Origin: LGRD01 sp031382215
GTDB taxonomy: Bacteria; Pseudomonadota; Gammaproteobacteria; Burkholderiales; Burkholderiaceae_C
DNA length: 17,856 nt
NCBI GenBank assembly: GCA_031382215.1
Contig: JANMYQ010000197.1
Span: forward strand, 1-17,856
Direction of reading: 5' to 3'
Part shown: one piece after another, positions 10,428 to 17,856 of the stretch
Numbering within the stretch: the first letter of the stretch is position 1
How the letters are laid out: the number at the start of each line of letters is the position of its first letter
Notes under the pieces: model-generated
What the model was told of the DNA's origin: nothing
Databases searched by the model: none
What the model saw: only the letters and a program-made list of their open reading frames with translations
Translations under genes and position numbers: made by a program

Positions 10428-10907
10428 ATGAGCACGGACACGAAGCCCCAGCGACCCTTCAAGGTGCTGGGCATCCAGCAAGTGGCCATCGGCGGCCTCA
10501 GCAAGGCGCGCCTGCGCAGCTTGTGGGTCGATCAGCTGGGGCTCGAAGTCACCGGCAACTTCCGTTCGGAACGCGAGAACGTCGACGAGGACATCTGCTC
10601 GATGGGCCGCGACGAGTTCAAGGTCGAGATCGATCTGATGGAGCCGATCGACCCGAACGCCAAGCCGGCCGTGCACACCACGCCGCTGAACCACATCGGC
10701 CTGTGGATCGACGACCTGCCGGCTGCCGTGCTGTGGCTCACCGCGAACGGCGTTCGGTTCGCGCCGGGTGGCATCCGCAAGGGCGCCGCGGGGCACGACA
10801 TCTGCTTCATGCATCCCAAGGGCAACGAGCAGTTTCCGATCGGCGGGGAGGGTGTGTTGATCGAGCTGGTACAGGCGCCGCCGGAAGTCGTCAGCGCCCT
10901 GGGCTGA
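10428..10907 (+). CDS. VOC-superfamily protein, probable methylmalonyl-CoA epimerase
   Basis: A 159-residue two-module VOC protein. The ATG at 10428 follows GAGG at 10418-10421; a GTG at 10416 overlapping the pccA stop is the alternative. Similarity to methylmalonyl-CoA epimerase is clear in the second half: LNHIGLWIDDLPAAV, then GIRKGAAGHDICFMHPKG and GVLIELVQAP, matching the family's PR-GA-G--vaFlHPK and GVLiEL blocks. Recalled alignment to the Propionibacterium enzyme keeps metal ligands His89 and Glu146, but the first-module ligands differ: Gln18 replaces His12 and Asp69 replaces Gln65. The role, converting (S)- to (R)-methylmalonyl-CoA, fits its place 8 bp after pccA and supplies the missing step between carboxylase and mutase. 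With altered ligands, activity is not certain; a glyoxalase-like function is the alternative. Its last 17 bp overlap the convergent LysR gene. Confidence 0.82.
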   Translation: MSTDTKPQRPFKVLGIQQVAIGGLSKARLRSLWVDQLGLEVTGNFRSERENVDEDICSMGRDEFKVEIDLMEPIDPNAKPAVHTTPLNHIGLWIDDLPAAVLWLTANGVRFAPGGIRKGAAGHDICFMHPKGNEQFPIGGEGVLIELVQAPPEVVSALG

Positions 10908-11796
10908 GCACGGGCTCGGCGCGCAGGCGTTCAGCGGCGAAGTCGATGAACGCGCGCAGCTTGGCGGGCACCCTGCGCCCGGCGGTGTGCACCAGGTGGA
11001 CCGGAAACGGCTCGGGCTCGAACTCGGCGAGCACGATCTGCAGGCGGCCGGCGCGAACGTCGGCTTCGACCTGGTAGCGCATCGCGCGGGCCAGTCCGTG
11101 GCCACGCACCGCGGCGTCGATGGCAACGTCGCCGGCATTGGTGTCCAGGCGGATGCGTGGTTGTACGGCCGGCTGCGAACCGCCGAAGGTCCAGGGGGCC
11201 GACAGGCCGCTGGCCTGCGAGAAGCCGATGGCATCGTGCGCGGTCAGCTCGGCCGGCCGTTGCGGCACGCCGCGCTCGGCCAGGTAGGCGGGCGAGGCCA
11301 CAACGACGCGCCGCATCGAACCGACGCGCAGGGCGGTCAGGCCTGAATCGGGCAGGTGGGCAATGCGCACCGCCACGTCGAAACCTTCGTCCATCAGGTG
11401 GACGATGCGGTCGACGAACACACCGCGGATCGTGACCTGGGGGTTCAAGGCCAGAAAGTCGAGCGCGATCGGCGCGACATGCAAACGCCCGAACAGGGCC
11501 GACGCGGTGATCGCCAGCGCGCCTTGCGGCGCAGCGTGGGCGCCGCCGGCCGACGCTTCGGCCTCGGCCAGGTCGGCCAGCACGCGCCGGCAGTCGCCGA
11601 GAAAGCGCTCGCCGACGTCGGTGAGCCGAACGCTGCGCGTGCTGCGCTGCAAGAGCTGCGCGCCTAGGCGCTGCTCGAGCGCGGCGATGGCGCGCGTCAC
11701 CGCCGGGGCCGAGAGCTGCAGGCGGCGCGCGGCCGGGGCGAAGCCATTTTCATCCGCCACGGCAACGAAGACTTTCAGCGAATCGAGATGGTCCAT
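10891..11796 (-). CDS. LysR-family transcriptional regulator
   Basis: A 301-residue LysR regulator from the ATG at 11796; a TTG two codons upstream (11802) is the alternative. The winged helix-turn-helix covers residues 3-62 (LDSLKVFVAVADENGFAPAARRLQLSAPAVTRAIAALEQRLG, then LLQRSTRSVRLTDVGERFL). The periplasmic-binding-like effector domain starts near 90 (GALAITASALFGRLHVAPIALDFLALNP) and includes GFDVAVRIAHLPDSGL, typical of the CrgA/DmlR-like subgroup. It is divergent from a GST gene across 149 bp, so it likely controls the GST and PNPOx-like genes and itself. Inducer unknown. Its 3' end overlaps the convergent VOC gene by 17 bp. Confidence 0.92.
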   Translation of the reverse strand: MDHLDSLKVFVAVADENGFAPAARRLQLSAPAVTRAIAALEQRLGAQLLQRSTRSVRLTDVGERFLGDCRRVLADLAEAEASAGGAHAAPQGALAITASALFGRLHVAPIALDFLALNPQVTIRGVFVDRIVHLMDEGFDVAVRIAHLPDSGLTALRVGSMRRVVVASPAYLAERGVPQRPAELTAHDAIGFSQASGLSAPWTFGGSQPAVQPRIRLDTNAGDVAIDAAVRGHGLARAMRYQVEADVRAGRLQIVLAEFEPEPFPVHLVHTAGRRVPAKLRAFIDFAAERLRAEPVLSPGR

Positions 11797-11945
11797 CGGC
11801 AACGCATGGGCAAGGGGCGAAGGGAGCGCGGTGGCGTCATTTCAGTATTCCACGGTCTGCAAGAGTCCAGTGTCGGCGGCGGCCGTTTCGCAAGGGGTGG
11901 GCGCCGCGTAAGCTGCGGACTTCTCAAGCCACGGCCACACCAACC

Positions 11946-12599
11946 ATGTCCTCCACCGCACGCACCGATTCTCCCCCGCGCCCGATCCGCCTTCACCGTC
12001 ACCCGCTGTCGGGCCACGCGCACCGCGTCGAGCTGTTCCTGTCTTTGCTCGGGCTGCCATTCGAGAAGGTCAACGTCGACTTCGCGACCGCCGAGCACAA
12101 GAGCCCGGCCTTCCTGGCGCTGAACCCGTTCGGCCAATTGCCCGTGATCGAAGACGGCGAGCTGGTGCTGGCCGACAGCAACGCGATCCTCGTGTACCTG
12201 GCGCTGAAGCATGACGCGGACGGCCGCTGGCTGCCGCGCGATCCACTCGGCGCGGCGCGCGTGCAGCGTTGGCTCAGCGTGGCCGCCGGCCCGCTGGCTT
12301 ACGGGCCGGCGGCGGCGCGTGTGGCGATGTTGTTTGGCCGCCCGGCAGATCAGGCGCCACGCGACGCCGCGGCTCGCCTGTTCGCGCTGATGGACCAGCA
12401 ACTCGCGTCGCAGCCCTTCCTGGCCGCCGCCCATCCGACGATCGCCGACATCGCGCTGTACGCCTACACCGCGCACGCACCCGAAGGCGGTGTGAGCCTG
12501 GCGAAGTACGAACACCTGCGCCACTGGCTGGCGCGCATCGAGGCCTTGCCGCGCTTCGTCGGCCTGGTGCGCAGCGCGGCGCCTGAGGCCACGGCCTGA
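11946..12599 (+). CDS. Glutathione S-transferase family protein
   Basis: A 217-residue cytosolic GST. The N-terminal thioredoxin-like domain begins with RLHRHPLSGHAHRVELFLSLLGLPFEKVNVD; the Ser of PLSGHAHRV is at the catalytic Ser/Cys position. Glutathione-binding elements follow: NPFGQLPVIEDG (cis-Pro) and ADSNAILVYLA. The all-helical C-domain includes a conserved AHPTIADIALYAY segment with the N-capping Asp. It would conjugate or reduce electrophiles using glutathione; the substrate is unknown. It is divergent from the LysR gene and 10 bp ahead of a PNPOx-like gene, suggesting a two-gene unit for handling a reactive compound. The 149-bp gap upstream has no convincing promoter match by eye. 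Confidence 0.92.
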   Translation: MSSTARTDSPPRPIRLHRHPLSGHAHRVELFLSLLGLPFEKVNVDFATAEHKSPAFLALNPFGQLPVIEDGELVLADSNAILVYLALKHDADGRWLPRDPLGAARVQRWLSVAAGPLAYGPAAARVAMLFGRPADQAPRDAAARLFALMDQQLASQPFLAAAHPTIADIALYAYTAHAPEGGVSLAKYEHLRHWLARIEALPRFVGLVRSAAPEATA

Positions 12600-12609
12600 G
12601 GGGTGGGCA

Positions 12610-13548
12610 ATGACAAGCCACACCACGCCGTTCCACGCTGGCGAGATTGCGATGCAGCAGGCCGCCGGCGCGTACGAGCGCCTGCGCGACGTGGGCCCGC
12701 GCGTGATCCGCGACCACATGCCGCCGCAGCATCGGGAGTTCTTCGAGCAGTTGCCGATGTTGCTGATCGGCAGCGTCGATGCGCAGCAGCAGCCCTGGGC
12801 ATCGGTGCTGGCCGGGCTGCCCGGGTTCATCGAGACGTCGGATGAGCGCCACCTGCGCGTCGACGCACTGCCGCATGTCGGCGATCCGTTGCTCGCGCAA
12901 CTGGCAGTGGGAGCGTCGCTCGGCCTGCTCGGCATCGAGCCGCAGACGCGGCGCCGCAACCGCATGAACGGCACAGTGGTGGCCGTGGATGAGCGCGGCT
13001 TCGAGCTGCGCGTGGATCAGAGTTTCGGCAACTGCCCGCAGTACATCCAGGCGCGCACGCCGCGCTGGGCGGGCGAGGGCGGCACCCAGCTTGCCGCTCG
13101 CGCCGAGGGTGCGCAGCTGTCGGCTGCCGCGGCCGCATGGGTCGCCGCCGCCGACACCTTGTTCGTGGCCAGCGCCGCACCTGGAGAAGGGGCCGACGTG
13201 TCGCACCGCGGCGGCAAGCCAGGCTTCGTGCGCGTCGAAGCCGGCGCCGCCGGCACGGTGTTGACCCTGCCCGACTTTCGCGGCAACTTCTTCTTCAACA
13301 CGCTCGGCAACATCGCCGCCAGCGGCCGTGCGGGGCTGCTGTTCATCGATCACGACACCGGCGACGCTCTGCAGCTGACCGGCAGCGCTGGCGTCATCGC
13401 GAACGGGCCGGAGGTCGCGGCTTTTGTCGGCGCGCAGCGCTTGCTGCGCATCGAGATCGAGGCCGGCTGGTGGACGCAGAACGCCTTGCCGCTGCGCTGG
13501 TCGGCGCCACAACCGGCGCCCCAGCTCGAGGCCACGGGCCATTGGTAA
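12610..13548 (+). CDS. Pyridoxamine 5'-phosphate oxidase-like flavin-binding family protein
   Basis: A 312-residue protein preceded by a GGGTGGG ribosome-binding-like run. It belongs to the larger PNPOx-like split-barrel proteins, not true PdxH. The first part (about 45-150) has FFEQLPMLLIGSVDAQQQPWASVLAG and ends in RVDQSFGNCPQYIQAR, a signature of this subgroup. The second part (about 180-265) has DTLFVASA, then DVSHRGGKPGFV and GNFFFNTLGNIAASGRAGLLFID, the flavin-phosphate side of the barrel. FMN binding and a redox role are family inference; the substrate is unknown. Related proteins are often longer through fusion to a ferredoxin-reductase-like domain, as I recall; this one ends at the barrel. 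It is 10 bp after the GST gene, likely one operon. Confidence 0.85.
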   Translation: MTSHTTPFHAGEIAMQQAAGAYERLRDVGPRVIRDHMPPQHREFFEQLPMLLIGSVDAQQQPWASVLAGLPGFIETSDERHLRVDALPHVGDPLLAQLAVGASLGLLGIEPQTRRRNRMNGTVVAVDERGFELRVDQSFGNCPQYIQARTPRWAGEGGTQLAARAEGAQLSAAAAAWVAAADTLFVASAAPGEGADVSHRGGKPGFVRVEAGAAGTVLTLPDFRGNFFFNTLGNIAASGRAGLLFIDHDTGDALQLTGSAGVIANGPEVAAFVGAQRLLRIEIEAGWWTQNALPLRWSAPQPAPQLEATGHW

Positions 13549-13590
13549 GGCAGGCGCTACAGTTGCGCGCATGAACTCTCTTGATGCGCC

Positions 13591-14127
13591 ATGACCGTTC
13601 GCGAAATCCTGAAGATGGGCGACCCGCGCCTGCTGCGCGTCGCCCAGCCGGTACGCGCCTTCGACACGCCGGAGCTGCGGGCGCTGATCGCCGACTTGTT
13701 CGAGACCATGCACGCCGTCGAAGGCGCCGGCCTCGCCGCACCGCAGATCGGCGTCGACCTGGCGCTGGTGATCTTCGGATTCAGCAAGAACCAGCGTTAC
13801 CCGGAGGCGCCGCCGGTCCCTGAAACCGTGCTGATCAACCCGACCATCACGCCGCTGGACCCCTCGGAAGAGGAAGGCTGGGAGGGCTGCCTGTCGGTGC
13901 CTGGCCTGCGCGGCGTGGTGCCGCGCTGGGCCCGCATCCGCTACACCGGCTTCGACCCGCAGGGCCGCTTGATCGAGCGCGAGGCCGACGGTTTTCATGC
14001 CCGCGTGGTGCAGCACGAATGCGACCATCTGGTCGGCAAGCTGTACCCGATGCGAGTGCGCGACTTCAGCCGCTTCGGTTACACCAGCGTGCTGTTCCCC
14101 GAGCTGGATGCGAGCGCCGACGATTGA
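13591..14127 (+). CDS. def: Peptide deformylase
   Basis: A 178-residue Fe2+/Zn2+ hydrolase removing the N-formyl group from nascent proteins. All three signature motifs are intact: GAGLAAPQIG at residues 45-54, EGCLSVPG with Cys100, and QHECDH at 141-146, so metal ligands are Cys100, His142 and His146, with Glu143 catalytic. Length is normal. It is not next to fmt, the common partner, so it may be a second deformylase copy; this cannot be judged from the window. It starts 42 bp after the PNPOx-like gene and 195 bp before the next gene, so it may be read from that operon or alone. No frame damage is seen. Confidence 0.96.
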   Translation: MTVREILKMGDPRLLRVAQPVRAFDTPELRALIADLFETMHAVEGAGLAAPQIGVDLALVIFGFSKNQRYPEAPPVPETVLINPTITPLDPSEEEGWEGCLSVPGLRGVVPRWARIRYTGFDPQGRLIEREADGFHARVVQHECDHLVGKLYPMRVRDFSRFGYTSVLFPELDASADD

Positions 14128-14322
14128 GGCGCTGTTGCGACCAGGCGTCACAGGCGGCACCCGCGAACCCGTGCGTGCGCAGATGTTTCAGATTTGTAAA
14201 GCACGGCCTGCGCAAGGGCCTTGCGTCGGCGTTGGCCGGGCGCTGGGCGTTCAATCGATTACCGCGCCTGGGGCGCCGCCGTGTCGGCACTGCACCAGCG
14301 AACACACTCCGAGGTCAGCACC
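14128..14322. other. 195-bp intergenic region before the FecR/DUF6600 gene
   Basis: This is the longest gap in the window. It holds a locally AT-richer stretch at about 14184-14200 (TTTCAGATTTGTAAA) that could be part of a promoter, and a 7+7 bp inverted repeat with a 1-base centre at 14211-14225 (CGCAAGG/CCTTGCG). No T-run follows the repeat, so it is not a classic terminator; an operator is possible. No ORF or RNA gene is supported. GAGG at 14311-14314 is the ribosome binding site of the next gene. Confidence 0.4.
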
Positions 14323-16362
14323 ATGAAGTTCGCGAACCCGTTCTTCCAGCGCATTGTTCAACTCGCCACGGCCCTGCTGATGGGCGCGGCCGCCGTGCCC
14401 ACGGCGCTGGCCCAGGCTGAAGCCGATCCGCCCGGTCGCGTGGGCCGCCTGGCCGACATGACCGGCAAGGTGTGGCTGTACTCGCAAGAGTCAGGCGACT
14501 GGGTCGAAGCCACCCGCAACATGCCGCTGACCGCCGGCGACCGCCTTTCCACAGATGGCGGCGCACGCGCCGAGGTGCGCATCGGCTCCACTGCCTTGCG
14601 GCTGGACTCGGGCAGCGAGCTTGAAGTGCTGCGCCTGGATGATGAGCGCATGTCGCTACAGCTGCACAACGGCAGCCTCGCGGCGCGTCTGCGCAACCGC
14701 GAGGCGGCCAACGAGTTCGACCTGAAGACGGCCGAAGGCCAGTTCACCGTGCAGCGCGCCGGCCGCTATCGCTTCGACCGCACCGACGGCACCAGCCACC
14801 TCACCGTCTACAACGGCCAGTCGCTCTACGAAGGCCCGCGCAGCGCGCTCACCGTCAACAGCGGCCAGCACGCCGAGTTCTGGATCGACGCGGCCGACAC
14901 CGCGCAGTACAGCATCACTGAACCCCAGCAAGATGCGTTTGCCGCCTGGAACAACGAGCGCGACCGCAGCGACGATCGCAGCGTGTCGACCCGCTACGTG
15001 TCTCCCGAAATGACCGGCGTGGAAGACCTGGACCGCCACGGCCGCTGGGAGCAGAGCCCCGAATACGGCCCGCTGTGGATCCCGCGCAGCGTGGCGCCGG
15101 GTTGGGCGCCGTACAGCAGCGGCCACTGGGCCTGGGTGCGCCCGTGGGGCTGGACCTGGGTCGACGATGCCGCCTGGGGTTTTGCGCCGTTCCATTACGG
15201 CCGCTGGGTTTGGCACCGCAGCGTCTGGAGCTGGGCTCCCGGCACCTACGTGGCGCGCCCCGTCTACGCGCCGGCGCTGGTGGCCTGGGTCGGCGGCCCG
15301 AGCCTGAGCGTGTCGCTGTCGATCGGTGGCGGCTTTGCCGGCCCGGCCGTAGGCTGGTTCCCGCTCGGGCCGCGCGAGGTTTATGTGCCCGGATATCGCC
15401 ACAGCCCGCGCTATGTGCGCGAGGTCAACGTCACGCACGTCACCAACATCACGAACGTCATCAACGTGCCGATCGGCCAGCGCGATTTCAGCAACCGCAA
15501 GTTCCCGCACGCCGTGACCGTGGTGCCCACCAGCGTGATGACCGGCCGCCAGGCCGTTGGCCCTGCTTCGGCGCAGTTGCGTGACGCCCCGGCAGTGCGC
15601 GAGTTCGTGCGCGAGCAGCGTCGGCATGGCGCCTTGCAGGACGCACCGGTGGCCGCGCCGGTGGTGATTGCGCGTGGCGTCGATCGGCGCCCCGGCCCGC
15701 CGCCCGGTGTCGCAGGAGATGGCCGCCGCGAGCCGGCACCCGCCGAGCGCGTGGGCCGGCCCGGCCAGCGCGGGGACGGTGATCGCGCCCGCGACAGTGA
15801 CGGCGGGCGCGCTCGCGACGGCGATCCCACCCGCGACCGCGACCGCGATCGTTCCTTCGGCCCCGGCGCACGCCAGCCGGTACCGGCCAACACCGCCCCC
15901 GTGAACACGCCGCCTGCCGTGGTGGCGCGTCCCCCTGCGACCGCAGCCCCTTCGACCGTGCCGTCCCCCAGCGTGACGGCACCGCCGCCGGTGCGCCAGG
16001 TCGTGCCGCCGCGTCCGGTGCGGGGTGATACGCCCGACGCCGTCGCCGCCCAACCTCGGCCCGCGCCGGCTCCGCAGGTTCGCACCGGGCCTGGCCCGGC
16101 GGCGGTTCCTGATCCCCGTGTCCGGGGCAACCCGCCGGTCGTGGCCCCTCAGCCACCGACGGTTCGTGCTGCGCCGGCCGAGCGCGCCGCGCCGGTCGAA
16201 CGCGCGATGCCCGACAGGCGCCAGCAGGCCGAGCCGCCCGCCGCACCTCGGGCTGTGCCCGCCGACCGGCCAGAGCGTGCGCGTGCTCAGGCCGAGGAAC
16301 GCCAGGAGCGCCAGGACCGTGACGATCGCAGGCCGCAACGCGAGCGTTCGAACGCGAACTGA
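14323..16362 (+). CDS. Secreted FecR-domain/DUF6600 Trp-rich protein
   Basis: A 679-residue exported protein. The ATG at 14323 has GAGG 8 bp upstream and gives a clean signal peptide: basic start, hydrophobic core, ALA/QA cleavage near residue 30. Residues about 38-195 form a FecR-like beta domain (GRVGRLADMTGKVWLY, then GDRLSTDGGARAEVRIGSTALRLDSGSELEVLRL). Residues 240-325 are strikingly rich in Trp, with repeated YG-W-P and GW-W motifs (GHWAWVRPWGWTWVDDAAWGF), as in DUF6600 proteins. A VNVTHVTNITNVINV segment follows at about 368-382. From about 480 to the end it is Pro/Arg/Ala-rich and probably disordered, with Arg-Asp repeats at about 492-515 and a basic tail. No sigma or anti-sigma partner is adjacent, so classical FecR signalling is unlikely; an envelope or surface role is inferred. 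Function unknown. Confidence 0.88.
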   Translation: MKFANPFFQRIVQLATALLMGAAAVPTALAQAEADPPGRVGRLADMTGKVWLYSQESGDWVEATRNMPLTAGDRLSTDGGARAEVRIGSTALRLDSGSELEVLRLDDERMSLQLHNGSLAARLRNREAANEFDLKTAEGQFTVQRAGRYRFDRTDGTSHLTVYNGQSLYEGPRSALTVNSGQHAEFWIDAADTAQYSITEPQQDAFAAWNNERDRSDDRSVSTRYVSPEMTGVEDLDRHGRWEQSPEYGPLWIPRSVAPGWAPYSSGHWAWVRPWGWTWVDDAAWGFAPFHYGRWVWHRSVWSWAPGTYVARPVYAPALVAWVGGPSLSVSLSIGGGFAGPAVGWFPLGPREVYVPGYRHSPRYVREVNVTHVTNITNVINVPIGQRDFSNRKFPHAVTVVPTSVMTGRQAVGPASAQLRDAPAVREFVREQRRHGALQDAPVAAPVVIARGVDRRPGPPPGVAGDGRREPAPAERVGRPGQRGDGDRARDSDGGRARDGDPTRDRDRDRSFGPGARQPVPANTAPVNTPPAVVARPPATAAPSTVPSPSVTAPPPVRQVVPPRPVRGDTPDAVAAQPRPAPAPQVRTGPGPAAVPDPRVRGNPPVVAPQPPTVRAAPAERAAPVERAMPDRRQQAEPPAAPRAVPADRPERARAQAEERQERQDRDDRRPQRERSNAN

Positions 16363-16395
16363 AGCCGGCCGCCCGCGCCTTCGAGGGCCCGCCGC

Positions 16396-17121
16396 TCAGC
16401 GCCGCTTCGGCGCCGCGCTGGGCTGAAGCCAGGGTTTGATCACCGGCCAGGCGTTGTCCAGGATCAATGGGTGGGCCGCCTCCAGCGGGTGGATGCGGTC
16501 GGCCTGAAACAGGGCGGTCGGGTCGGGCGCGTCGGCCACGCCTTTCAGCAGGAACGGCACCAGCGCCGCACCCTCGGCCTTGGCCACGGCGGCAAACTGG
16601 CTGGCGAATTCGTCGCTGTACTTGCGCCCGTAGTTGGGCGGCACTTGCATGCCGGCAATCAGCACCGCCGCGCCGGCCGCCTTGGCGTCGCGCGCCATCT
16701 GCACCAGGTTGGCGCGCGTCATGTCCATCGGCAGGCCACGCAACGCGTCGTTGCCACCCAGTTCGATGATCACATGGGTGGGCTTGTGGTCGCGCAACAA
16801 GGCGGCCAGCCGGGAGCGGCCGCCCGAGGTGGTGTCGCCGCTGATGCTGGCGTTGACCACCCTGGCAGCCATCTTTTCCTGCACCAGGCGCTGCTCCAGC
16901 AAGGCCACCCAGCCGGTGCCGCGCTTCAGGCCGTACTCGGCAGACAAGCTGTCGCCGACCACGAGCAACACGCGGGCCGAAGCTGCAGGCACAGGCGCTT
17001 GCGCAAACGCCAGGTCGGCCCCAGATCCGAGCAGGGCGAGTGCGGCCAGCGCGGTACAGTGCGCCAGCCATTTCCGCCGAGGCACGCGCTGCCGGGCCCC
17101 CCGCAAATCAACCCGAACCAT
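16396..17121 (-). CDS. tesA: SGNH/GDSL arylesterase / lysophospholipase L1-like thioesterase, exported
   Basis: A 241-residue protein of the TesA (acyl-CoA thioesterase I/protease I) family. The ATG at 17121 gives a basic n-region (RQRVPRRK), a hydrophobic core (ALAALALLGSGADLAFA) and cleavage near residue 40, so it acts in the periplasm. An ATG at 17133 and a GTG nearer the signal core are alternatives. All SGNH blocks are present: GDSLS with nucleophile Ser58, SGDTTSGG with Gly95, GGND with Asn124, and DRIHP with Asp208 and His211. It hydrolyses acyl esters or thioesters; the natural substrate is uncertain. The divergent ybbA-like ATPase gene beside it is the same pairing as E. coli tesA/ybbA. 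Its 3' end is convergent with the FecR/DUF6600 gene, 33 bp away, without a clear terminator. Confidence 0.92.
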   Translation of the reverse strand: MVRVDLRGARQRVPRRKWLAHCTALAALALLGSGADLAFAQAPVPAASARVLLVVGDSLSAEYGLKRGTGWVALLEQRLVQEKMAARVVNASISGDTTSGGRSRLAALLRDHKPTHVIIELGGNDALRGLPMDMTRANLVQMARDAKAAGAAVLIAGMQVPPNYGRKYSDEFASQFAAVAKAEGAALVPFLLKGVADAPDPTALFQADRIHPLEAAHPLILDNAWPVIKPWLQPSAAPKRR

Positions 17122-17131
17122 AGCCTCATCC

Positions 17132-17803
<672 letters not shown>

Positions 17804-17856
17804 GTCGCGGCGCGCCGTGCGCCTACAAGCCTTGGCGTTGCAGCGGCGCGTTCAAG

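Noticed and set aside
11797..11945. LysR T-N11-A box or promoter between lysR and the GST gene
   Set aside because: Several T-N11-A spacings can be found, but none is clearly palindromic or placed beside a convincing -35/-10 pair.
12274..14160. 628-codon minus-strand open frame spanning GST, PNPOx-like and def genes
   Set aside because: It crosses three well-supported plus-strand genes and their gaps, and has no recognisable domain.
14656..16338. 560-codon minus-strand open frame opposite the FecR/DUF6600 gene
   Set aside because: Mirror of the low-complexity GC-rich coding region; the plus-strand frame has a signal peptide, ribosome binding site and known domains.
17823..17856. Possible 3' end of a minus-strand gene entering at the right edge (ten codons ending in TAG)
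   Set aside because: Only about 30 bp are visible, too little to identify or separate from chance.

Overview
The window is dense, GC-rich (roughly two-thirds G+C by eye), almost gap-free chromosomal DNA. Protein content and style (FadR-type GntR regulator beside a single-chain methylmalonyl-CoA mutase, a PccB/PccA/epimerase cluster, LysR with divergent GST, YbbA/TesA pair) fit a betaproteobacterium of the order Burkholderiales, probably Comamonadaceae or a relative. That placement is inference from gene content, not from a marker gene. I see no RNA gene, CRISPR array, transposase, IS end or prophage gene.

Layout. (a) 1-845 (+): 3' part of a sensor histidine kinase, cut by the left edge. (b) 897-2735 (-): a co-directional run, read right to left, of a GntR/FCD regulator, folA (dihydrofolate reductase) and a DUF4337 membrane protein; folA and DUF4337 are 1 bp apart. 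(c) 2736-2870: a divergent control region with a consensus -10 box merged into a perfect 9+9 bp inverted repeat, abutted by a 10-bp perfect palindrome. (d) 2871-10907 (+): methylmalonyl-CoA mutase, a ribbon-helix-helix antitoxin plus PIN toxin pair, meaB, pccB, pccA and a methylmalonyl-CoA-epimerase-like VOC protein, with gaps of -20 to +60 bp, so probably one transcription unit of about 8 kb. (e) 10891-13548: a LysR regulator (-) divergent from a GST and a PNPOx-like flavoprotein (+). (f) 13591-14127 (+): peptide deformylase. (g) 14323-16362 (+): secreted FecR/DUF6600 protein. (h) 16396-17803: tesA-type GDSL esterase (-) and ybbA-type ABC ATPase (+), whose start regions overlap head to head.

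The core of the window is a complete propionyl-CoA to succinyl-CoA route: PccA/PccB carboxylate propionyl-CoA, the VOC protein is the candidate epimerase of methylmalonyl-CoA, the mutase isomerises it to succinyl-CoA with adenosylcobalamin, and MeaB protects and loads the mutase. The GntR regulator is divergent from the mutase and probably binds the palindromes between them.

The most unusual points are the toxin-antitoxin pair placed inside this metabolic operon and joined to meaB by a 1-bp stop/start overlap; the two-palindrome control region; the epimerase-like protein, which lacks two canonical metal ligands; and a DHFR lacking the active-site Trp. None is a clearly new system. The toxin-antitoxin insertion and the epimerase are the best leads.
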